DNA of 64,000 nt from Isoetes taiwanensis (taxonomy: Eukaryota > Streptophyta > Lycopodiopsida > Isoetales > Isoetaceae), in the NCBI GenBank assembly GCA_021234155.1, contig JAJEKV010000051.1, forward strand, positions 7,660,761 to 7,724,760, given 5' to 3'. Below, piece after piece: positions 54,565-64,000 of the stretch. How positions within the stretch are numbered: the stretch's first letter is position 1; each line of letters begins with the position of its first letter. The position numbers and the translations under genes are program-made. The notes beneath the pieces are model-generated. The model was given only the letters and a program-made list of their open reading frames with translations, did no database searches and was not told where the DNA came from.

Positions 54565-57500
54565 ATGGGCGTTCCGTCGGACTCCTTGCTGCTACAGCTC
54601 AGAGCACGATTTATGAAGGACCAGGTAATCTGATTGGTCATTGCCTTCTGTCAATGCATACGTAAGGTTTATTAGCGTGATTTATAGTTTCTATGATGCA
54701 GCAAAATGGCTGTCCATCTTCAGAACCTAATCTGGTGAAAAATGCTGTTGTACCAGTTGATGCAGAAGCTCGGGCAGAGGTTTGGTTTTGTTACTTTAGC
54801 TTATAAGTTATAATTGATCCTAGTTACCTGATGGTTGTGTATCAGCAGGTTAGGGAATGGTTGGATTTTTCCAGCAACGTTTCACTGGGAAAGTTGCAAG
54901 TGCTTAATGTGTATTTGCAGCCCAAATCCGTAATAATTGGACTTGGAATACAAATTACTATTGCAGATATTGCAGTATTTGTGTCAGTCAGGAATATGGT
55001 GGTATGTTTTATCTCTCTGTTTTTTAAGCAAATAAGCAATTACAATAGCTTGTGATATGAAAACCTAAGCTATTATATCCTGAGAATCAATGGAGAAATT
55101 CTTGTTTGAAGTTTATCAGCCCCAAGAATATTTATGAACAGTTTATTTGAATCAGTTGCATTGGTGTACCATAAAAGTCGTGCCATAAAAGTAGCCTTTC
55201 CAAGGGGACTTTTTCATACTCGACCTTATCCTTGGTGCATATTCATCTCTAAGGATGTTTACTGAAATGTTACTGTCTCATCTTTAGGCAGCACGTTTTG
55301 TCCTACTTCCGATTTTACTGGCTGAACTATACATACTTCCATGCAATTTTTTCCTGTCCCTAGGAATCTGCTGAGACTGGTCTCAGTCTGGTCCTAGATC
55401 ATCCAAATTCGTAAAAGATAAAATCACGTTACAAGAAGACAGAACATGGAAATGGGTTCTTGCAGTCTTAAATGGCAATGAGATAAAAGAAAATGATCTA
55501 TTTGTCCATGTGTCTTGCTCTATGTTTTCCTGGTTGTGGAGTTCTAATATAGAAGAAGCAGGCAAATTTGTCGTTATCAGAACAGGAGAGTCTTCCGAAC
55601 CTGTTGCGCTGGTTTGACTATGTACAGGTAACACATCCTTTGTTTTAGTGCAAAATATTTACAGCCATTAGAATTGTGATAACTATTTACTTATTTTTGC
55701 AGCATAAGGAAGATGTACAGGAAGTGTATGGGTTAATCCCAATTTCAAAACCACAATTTGATTTCTTGGTATGCTATGGCTTTATGATTCTTCCGTTGCA
55801 TCTTTCTAAGAGATGTTTTTGTCCTTTCTGCATTATAAGATGTCTACTTTTTTATTGATAAGCAATCAATGGGATGTGCCGGTTTTGCTGTTTTATTTAT
55901 GTTTTTAAATTTTTTCTGGAAGGGAAGAGTGACCAATCTTTATTCTGACAGGCAAGTTATGTTAACCCAACCCCACAGAGTGTTACCTCACATGCCATTT
56001 AGAAAGAACTCAGCTGCCTACCTCGAGCAACTTGGAAGTTTTGACACAAATGGTGCTTGTATGCAATGTTGTTCTAAATGTCATTCAAGTTAATTGAATA
56101 AAAAATTCCCTGTTGCCCTATATGCATAATATAATAAGAAGCCTACTTTTTTTTGTTTGGAAGGGATGTTTTTTACCATATACCATCCTTTTAGCTTGGA
56201 GTTTGGATTTCTGTTCTATCTCATAGGCTAAAACACAAAGAAATTGAAAGATACCGTATAAAAACTCAATTTGTCATATATATTACCATGTTAAGCGTAA
56301 AACCATGCATAATGTTCTTCCTTAAGTAAAACCAGTAAATGTACAAAGTGTAAATTTTGAATGTTTTGAAACCTCATGATACTTTCTCATTCCGCATGTT
56401 TGTGCAATAATCCTAGTTTTACACATAAATCACAAGGTACCCTTTCAACTGTGCCCACTGTGAGCCCCCTTTCTCCTTAAAAATTACGTTATGTTGTTTG
56501 TTAAATTCAAGATCCACTTAATTGCAGGCATCATCTACAAAGGCACCTGGAAAGACAGCTACGACAAAGCCCATGACTGATGCTGAAGTTGCAAAGCCAT
56601 TGGAACAAAATATTGGAAGAAAAGATGAAATTTCAACAGTTTCTGGCCATTTGAAAGATGGGAATGATTTGAAATCGGTACTTGCTTTTCATAATCCAGA
56701 AAAAGCAGTTTGGGAACATAGAGATGTTAGTTGTTCTGAAATTGTTTTGTCAGGATGCCATGGAGAAGAGACAGACAGCTAAGAAGACGGGACTTGTTGA
56801 AAATGTGAGCTTTTTACTAGCACATATTGGGAAAAGTTTTGATGAGAATTGCAGGCAACATTTTGCTGATTCTATTTGTGTGGAAGGTGCAGAAGAATGA
56901 GGAGAAGAAAGCGAAAGAAAAGAAGGAAAAATTGCCAGCACAAAAGAAGGAGGTAGATTGCTCCATTGATGTTCTTGATATTCGGATTGGATGCATCAAG
57001 AAAGTGTGGAAACATCCAAATGCAGATGCGTAAGTATCTTCAACTTGTTTTTGGTGGACGTATTGACATCTCCTTGAAGGAAGAGTATTGACACAGATAT
57101 CAGTATATGAAACTGCTATGCATGCCTCTTAAAAGGTCTTCGAAGGTTTTTTACTTTTGATAGCAGAGTACTCCTTTCTATGGATGGTCCATGAGTTCTC
57201 TAGTTTTCTTCTCACCTTCCGCTTAGAAAGCTCCAAACCCTTGACGTTGAGTGCTTGAAATTCTGCCAGGCCAATGATTCCTGATATTGTGCTCTCAAAC
57301 TGCCTCGTACTTCATGTTATGATGGACTCTGGAAATGAAGAGCTTTTAGAATTAACTTCCAGTGTAATTGTATTCATTTTTTCATGTATTTCAGAATATG
57401 GCCTTTGACATCATATAGCATGACCGCAGATTGTATGTGGAGGAGATTGATATTGGAGAGGCCCGACCAAGACAAATAGTGAGTGGCCTGGCAAAATATC

Positions 57501-58931
57501 TGTCTGAAGAAGAAATGCAGGTTGGAAACGGACATTTTATTTTTTATGCTTTTTAAATAGGTTGTCTCAGAAAAGAAAGGTAAATAAGATGTTCTTGCAT
57601 GAGTTCTATACATAATTACAAGTAGACTTGTTATAGGTCTTATTGACCACAACCTCAACAACTTAAATTGCAGACATTCGTTAATATCATCATGAAATGC
57701 CAATTTTCTGGAAGAATATTACATTCCACAGCTTTAAAATGTAACGATTAGGAAAACTTGGGTTTTTAAAAGTAATGGAATATTAATAAGTAATGCATGC
57801 ATTTCCTTTTATAATTAGTGCGCAAATGATGCCCATTTCAGTCCAAGCAAATTAACTTTGTCTAATGTTAATTCTGTGCCTTCAGGACAGAAGAGTACTG
57901 GTGTTGACAAATGTTAAACCTGGTAATGTCAGAGAAGTTCTCTCATCAGGATTGGTAAGCAATGAAGTTTATGTTTGATGAGAAGTTTTATTAGAAGTAT
58001 ATACATTGGTATTGGTGCTTTGTTTCCCATCGCCAAGTATCCATGGCAGTTGGCATCTAACGCATGCTGCATGCCATTTCTGTGTGCAAGGGTCTTCTAA
58101 GAACCCGTATTTTCCATCAAGAAATTACTGGAAAGAATACGATTTCTTCTATGAGTGTATAAGTCTAACATTATGAGTCTTAATGCAGTAATGTTTAAGT
58201 GATGTGAGGAAAGAGCGATTCAAGGGATGTGATAGGAGCATAAATACATTATTTGAAACCTACATTATTTTGAGATCTTGCTTTTCACCCTTGTGGTATA
58301 CAATTACTGCAATTAGAGTAGATTATGTCCATGCTTAATATTTCTTTTGTTTTGTTTTGTCATTGCATTGTGTGAGTAGCATAAGTTGACGAATGGCATG
58401 TTTACAAATAAGTGATGACTATTTTAAAATGCAGCTCTATGATATTGTCCATGTTGCCAATTAGTAGAGAAACTCATATTTTGTATAGAGCGAATTGGAA
58501 CTTTAATGGCTATTTGCGCAATGATGAAACAGGTCCTTTGTGCATCAAATGCAGATCACTCCCAGTGTGAACCATTACGTCCTCCAGACGAGGCAAAGAT
58601 AGGAGAAAAGGTTATATTTAAAGGGTATGTTTCAAATTATGTACTTGCTATTTCCCCTTCCATTGATCTTTATTCACCTGCAATTTGCGAAGATATGATG
58701 GCAAGTCCGAAGATATTTTAAACCCCAAGAAAAAGCAGTGGGAAAAAATTATACCTGTAAGTGGTAGTTTCCAGTCGCTCTTTCCCCTTTTAGGCCTTGC
58801 GTTGGACTCATTTTTGTGTTAAACAGGATTTACACACAGATGCTGAAGGGCAAGCAAATTATCAAGGAATACCTTTTATGACTTCTGCAGGACCATGCAA
58901 GTCAACTATTGTCAATGGGAATATCAAGTAA
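54565..58931 (+). CDS. tRNA-binding OB-fold protein, AIMP1/Arc1p/EMAPII-like
   Basis: Thirteen exons: 54565-54624, 54702-54779, 54849-55001, 55586-55627, 55703-55768, 56528-56677, 56754-56804, 56893-57029, 57430-57520, 57886-57954, 58533-58624, 58693-58756, 58827-58931. They total 1158 bases, 385 residues plus stop, in frame throughout, with GT-AG introns of 69 to 759 bp. Residues 1-133 resemble the GST-C-like helical domain of plant homologues ([34 protein letters not shown]). About 134-217 is a Lys/Glu-rich linker. About 218-385 is the EMAPII-type tRNA-binding OB fold ([81 protein letters not shown]). Expected role: non-specific tRNA binding beside aminoacyl-tRNA synthetases. Exon 3 could start three bases earlier (extra Gln). 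Looks functional. Confidence 0.92.
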
Positions 58932-58934
58932 TTC

Positions 58935-60075
58935 CCATTTTTCAGGGCACACGATGTTCTTGATAGTTGAAAGAAAAAGCTGGAACCAAAATATGCTGCA
59001 TTGTAAACACATTGTTGCAAAAAGTTGAGATTACGTTTTGTTGTCAATATGGCAATAAGTGGTAAGTGACCTTCCAATTGCATGCACCATTTCTAGTTGT
59101 GCTTCATCAGTTGATAGTTATAGCTCTTTCTTCTTGAACGCCATTTTGTACAGTCAAACTTAAAAGTAGATCAAATATGTAAAATGCATAGCGAGTTATG
59201 CAACGTTCAACGTTTAAGAAATTGGTTGTCGTACTTTTTGGCCTAGTAGAACAGAGCTGAGCATCCTCGAGATCTGAACCCTATATTTAAAATATCGTGT
59301 GTAAAATAGACCAACCTAAATTCAAAATCAATATACAATTGGTGCAAAAACCAACAGGATCTGAACTTGTTGAGCAGATTCAAAAACGCATTCAGAAATT
59401 GACAACGATAGAGTGCAACTTCATATGCAGTGAGGGAATGAGGGGTGCACGCTACAAAGTGGCATGGAAGAAATGTTGCTAATTTGGTGGATAGTGCGCA
59501 ACACAACTTCATATGCAGTGAGGGAATGAGGGGTGCATGCTACAAAGTGGCATGGAAGAAATGTTTGGAGATGGTTGATTTCTACCTGCACAGCAAGGTA
59601 CTAATGAGCAAGTTCATGTGGCAGATATTGAATGGAAACATCCACTCTCTTGAGCTTCATCTAGTGTATCAATTGCTGTTACATTGTATTTCATGTGGCA
59701 GAGGATCTATCCGACCCGTAATCTCATGGGCTCTCTTGTATAAATTATCCAGGGGCTTCTCTATTTAGGGGTGCTATGAGCATGGGAGACAATATAACGT
59801 GTATTTGAGTTATGTGGTTGAGGAAGCAGTGGAGATGGTCTTCACTAGGTGTGAACTTTGTGGGAGAAATTTCAAAGCAAGTTCAATCTTTGTCACTAGG
59901 ATCAAAAGAATTTTGGAGATAATATGAGCGCACATCACGTTGTATGCAAGACCTATGGTTGACAATGTTCTAGCATCTCATGTGGATTTTTCATAAGGGC
60001 AACTTTGTTCTCACCTGCTACGAATTCCTTCGCCACAATGAGATAGTACCAATGGAATGTTTAGGTCGACAAACA
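58935..60075. other. Intergenic with a local duplication
   Basis: A 65-bp word (CAACTTCATATGCAGTGAGG.. to ..GGCATGGAAGAAATGTT) occurs at about 59416-59480 and again at about 59503-59567, 87 bp apart, differing at one or two bases. Open frames across it are short and unrecognised. Confidence 0.5.
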
Positions 60076-60079
60076 TACA

Positions 60080-60265
60080 CTTGTAAAGATATGGAAATAT
60101 GTTTGGAAGAATTGCATCCCTTCGGAAGTCAAAACTTCGCTATCGCAAATAATCCATAGGGCACCAAGTGTAGACCATGTGGTTAGTAAATATAACCTAA
60201 ATGTGGAGTCTCGATGCCCTATGTGTGATCATTCAGATGAGTGCAACACTATTTTATAGAATGCT
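60080..60265 (+). pseudogene. LINE ORF2 C-terminal remnant
   Basis: Encodes KYVWKNCIPSEVKTSLSQII followed, about 25 residues on, by CPMCDHSDEC, the spacing of the zinc-binding segment at the C-terminus of L1-type ORF2 proteins. A TAG follows directly. A highly decayed LINE fragment, unrelated at DNA level to the two copies above. Confidence 0.45.
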
Positions 60266-60269
60266 ATAG

Positions 60270-63200
60270 TTCTCAACTCGTTTTGGATGGGGTGATAGAA
60301 GTGTTTGAACCTTCTATTTCAGTTAAGGACATCTCTACCTAACAAGATGGACGTCATTGAAGAAATTAATCATGCATGTATGTAAAACATAATTTTTATG
60401 GATTGTATGGAAAAGAAGAAGATTAAGATTTTTCCCCCAGAAATATATGCATCCTTCTTCGATCTTGGTTTCTCTAACATCTAAGCTTTCTTTGCTCATG
60501 TTTAAAGTTGTAAGATGATACTTCGCTGTGTGATTACCCTTGCACATTCAAAATTGATGTGTAGGCAATGTGACATCACATAGAGTTTGGTTGTATGTAT
60601 TCTTTGATGTGAATAACAATATACCTTAAAACAAGGTGCTACGCACGAGGGGTTGCCCTTCGGTGGCCCGAGAGTGTGTTTTCATGGTTTCTGTTTGATC
60701 GTATCGTGTTGTGCCCTTTTTGTTGGGCTTGGATACAAAGCATATGTCAGACATAGCAAAAGGTCAAACCCATTTCTATAGATCAAACACCATCCATAAG
60801 CACGATGCAAAATTCGACTATGAATAACGCTTTAATCTTACTGCAAGGTTTTTTTGCACTTTGTTCTTCCAGTCCAACCAATTTCTCCATCTCTTTTTCA
60901 AGTTCCACCATTTTCAACTTTGATAACTCACATGACCTTTGAGCCTTTTCATGTTTTTGCACAACCTTGGTAATCACATGAGTTTGTATCGCTATTAGAA
61001 ACTTTAGGAAGATGGCTCAATGGAGTTAACCCTTCCTGTAACCAAATTCAGTTTCTTTGCCCTCATAATGGCTCCAAAATCTTACTTGATTAAGAATTGC
61101 ACCTCTTTTTTTGCAAGTTCAGACCAAATATAGTTTGGTCAATGAGTATATTCTTACCAATGAGAAATTTTAGTCTTTTCCTTTCCTACAAATATTGCAA
61201 TAGCTAATTTCTTACATGCTTCTTTTTCATATTCAAAAGTCTCAATGCCAAAATAACATGTACATTTCTCGATGAAAGTAAACACTCTAATCATTCCTTT
61301 ATACACATTACATAGTACATTTCGTGATGCCATAATTTAAGGATAGTAAGAAATGGAACTTGGTGCACAGCCAAAAGGTGGCTTTGGCCATCAAAACTGG
61401 TGGTACATAGCATCCTATCTAAGAGCATATATGAAGTATTTTTTAGCCTGTTCATCAACCTCCTTTGGAGGATTTTAATTGTCTGCCTCTCGTTTCTGCA
61501 GATAATCTCCATGTTATGAACAATCTCCATGTTATGGCATCCAGTACCAGGCTAACAATTGCTATCATTACAACAAAAGTGGTATAAGCATGCTGCATTT
61601 TTTCTCCGATCATAGGATGTTAAACCCTTTACATATCCAATGGTGTAGTGTTATATGTCCTGCATTTAAGATCCTTGTTGGGTCTTACAATGACATAATC
61701 CGTTATACAAAAAAGAGACATTTGAATGATATCATCATCAAGGAGTTTCAAAAAATAGTAATATCCTTACTTGAAATGTTGCCAAGCAAAATGGAAGCTC
61801 CGATGTTGCGGTGTTCGTGGATAATGGGATTTGGACCTTCGAAAATTCCATAGCCTATTTTCGACAGTCTTGTGAAAATACAAGGAAGATTAGCATGCAA
61901 AAATCGTCTCCAAGCCTAACAACTAAGTGGTACATAACATAAAACCTTGCAAATGAGATTCCCTTCTCAGCTCAACATAGGCAATTTTGTCATAGTGCGT
62001 AGTTCTTCAAAACGGTGCCCAATGATGACGGGCTACGTAGAAGTGTGCAAGGGTTTTTGAAATTCATAGATCCATGTGTCCAAGATAGATACATGATAAT
62101 GTAGGGCATAGCAGCTGCGTGTGTTCAAGACAATGACAATGTTAGCAAACAGTGTCTTATAGATGCAGCATATGTAGGGGTGTATGTCAATATGAATAAT
62201 ATGTGGCACAATAATTATGTTTGCTTGTGAAGTAAAGATCTATAAGCAGCATGTCAGCATGCGATGTTCTGGTGCCCCTATAAAGATGTGCAAATCCTAC
62301 AATAATGGTTCATTTAAACTCAGCCAAACTTCAAGGGTGAGAACTTCGCAGACATGTACTGGCAAATGATATATAGGCAGAACCATCTTTACCCCAAATA
62401 TCCAAATATATTTAACCTTTGATTGATAATTACAGACTCATAAAGAAAATAACATGTCATTCCAAAGATGTTAACCTTTCGATCACCTTTAGATCGTTAA
62501 TCATAAATGGAGACGACGATAACATATCTCTCAACATATCTTTAATAGCAGAAATATCAAACACATGAAATACGCCTTTGAAATTCCAAGTCTCCAAAAA
62601 CATAAACCCTATAAATCAAAGTATATCTGGATCAAGTACATATTATCTATCCAAAGTAAGCCAAATGCAGCACAACTTCAAAGAAGTTACATGTTACAAT
62701 TACAAAAAATTGATGACCTCAACTTAATCACAAAACTCCATTAAAGCGCATAAGATAAACAACGCCTCTAACAAACATGTGCGATATGACTACTTTCAGT
62801 CTAGAACTTTTGTATTCATATAGACTCCCCTATACTTCATGCGGATTAAAATAATCCACAAAGCATAGAATAGATCATTCCTCGTATGATCTGTAATTGG
62901 CAAAGATTTGCCAAACAAATTGTTCATTAGACAATTGTTCATATATCAGGACATTATAACCATGTGTCTGACAACAAATTGTTCACTTGGAATTTTTTGA
63001 AGAAAGAATAACCACCAATATAATATACAATATATCAGGCATCATTTCTTAGGCATGTCTAGGTTCCAAAATTGCAATCTCCTTCACCACTTGAGTTGAG
63101 GAAACGAATCAGCTTGCGTTTTAGATCCCATATACTACTTCATAACTGAGATATTTGAATAGCCGAGTAAAACATCTCCCAACAACTATCAACAAACTTA

Positions 63201-64000
63201 TCTACTATCAGCAAACTTAATTTCAAAACACACATTCAACATGCATAAACGGCATAAACGTGATATAGTCTTCATAGACTTACTACAAATTTACATGTTC
63301 TAGTTAGATAACACAACCATAATACAAACACCGTTTACGTCCTCCAGCATGTCTCTGATTATCTTTTGACTGCCTCAACACTATGTAATGTGGGGATCCG
63401 AACAACAATTTGGAATCTGTGCAATCAAAGGAACAGTGCAAGGTTACAAAGGAGAAGAGCTGTACAGAGGAGCAAACGAAGGAACAAATTTATGAGAATA
63501 CAAAGGGCAAGGCTGCAAAAGACGTAAATAAAGTGAATAAATTCTTTGCCCAAATTTAAGCATATCATGGCCAATTTTCCATGGAAAAAAATGAGACGAA
63601 AAGCAAAACGTCAACCAACACATCCCAGGTAAAGAGCTTACAAAAATAGCTTGAATCTTACCCTGAATTGATTTACGGATTGCAAGAGCAGGGTTAACTT
63701 GCTTTATAGTAAACATTACAACCTAAGAAGTTTACTTGATTGTCCCCGCTCTTCTCCACCAGATAAGCATTATATGAGATAATAGAAGCATGGCAAATAA
63801 TATATGGTTTAGGTGTACCTGCTCCAGCAATTTCTCTGGAAATCAAAGTGTCTAATGATGTGGCTGATTTGATACTACACTAAGTGCATGACAATTGCAA
63901 AGAAGATACAACTTGCTGACGAAAATCCTTGGAAATTGAGAATATTTCAAGAAAAGCATAAAGTCGCTTGTTAGACATATGATGCTGCACACAAGAGAAA
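60270..64000. other. Non-coding stretch with unassigned coding-like patches
   Basis: Minus-strand patches at 60977-60850 (Glu/Lys-rich, coiled-coil-like: KMVELEKEMEKLVGLEEQ) and about 61290-61190 (FGIETFEYEKEACKKLAIAI) may be remnants of one gene that I do not recognise. Near 63840-63885 and 63660-63720 minus-strand exon-like segments with GT donors read DTLISREIAGAG and VNPALAIRKSIQG, possibly part of a gene running past the window edge. A CGGTGCCCAATGATGACGGG word near 62.01 kb resembles a decayed Helitron hairpin. The rest is AT-rich. Confidence 0.35.

Noticed and set aside
62005-62035. Third Helitron 3' end
   Set aside because: Words resemble the 34.6-kb terminus, but the hairpin no longer pairs and no CTRR follows.

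Overview
The window is nuclear DNA of a land plant. The evidence is spliced genes with short GT-AG introns (about 70-900 bp), plant-type gene families (a KIC/PBP1-like EF-hand protein, a plastid-type lipoyl synthase, a plastidic glucose transporter), plant L1-type LINEs, a TGGTATCAGAGC primer-binding site, Helitrons and tRNA-derived SINEs. I cannot name the lineage from sequence alone. The mobile-element load and the Rep-only HUH transposon would suit a large repeat-rich genome, possibly outside the angiosperms, but that is inference.

Layout. 0-1.8 kb: AT-rich repeats around a decayed minus-strand reading frame. 1.8-8.26 kb: a nearly full-length but broken L1-type LINE ending in poly(A). 8.28-10.5 kb: minus-strand fragments of two unrelated plastid-protein genes side by side (lipoyl synthase, plastidic glucose transporter). 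10.55-16.01 kb: a second broken LINE. 16.02-17.01 kb: the C-terminal part of a Helitron (PIF1-type) helicase. 17.4-18.0 kb: an alternating array of tRNA-derived SINE-like units. 18.2-20.9 kb: the most unusual locus, an intact 443-codon HUH/Tyr Rep protein without a helicase, with a GC hairpin about 1 kb downstream on the same strand. 21.4-23.5 kb: a small gag-only LTR retrotransposon. 24.2-24.6 kb: an intact EF-hand gene. 25.4-27.4 kb: the N-terminal part of a Helitron Rep protein carrying a 19-residue repeat array. 28.1-30 kb: a J-domain fragment and a second copy of the GC hairpin. 32.7-33.6 kb: an intact four-exon NHP2 gene. 34.3-34.6 kb: two Helitron 3' ends. 36-45 kb: mostly non-coding, with scattered exon remnants of PDI-like, M16 peptidase and fructosamine-kinase genes and one SINE. 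45.1-46.7 kb: a cluster of 20-bp GGGTTCGC-N4-GCGAACCC palindromes interrupted by a 318-bp MITE. 47.13-53.77 kb: a 6.6-kb segment bounded by 25-bp PIF/Harbinger-like inverted repeats and TTA duplications. 54.56-58.93 kb: an intact 13-exon gene for an AIMP1/Arc1p-like tRNA-binding OB-fold protein. 58.9-64 kb: mostly non-coding, with a LINE remnant and local duplications.

Three host genes look complete: the EF-hand protein (calcium signalling), NHP2 (H/ACA snoRNP, rRNA pseudouridylation) and the tRNA-binding OB-fold protein (translation). They share no pathway. The rest is a record of several transposon classes inserting into one another and carrying or breaking gene fragments.
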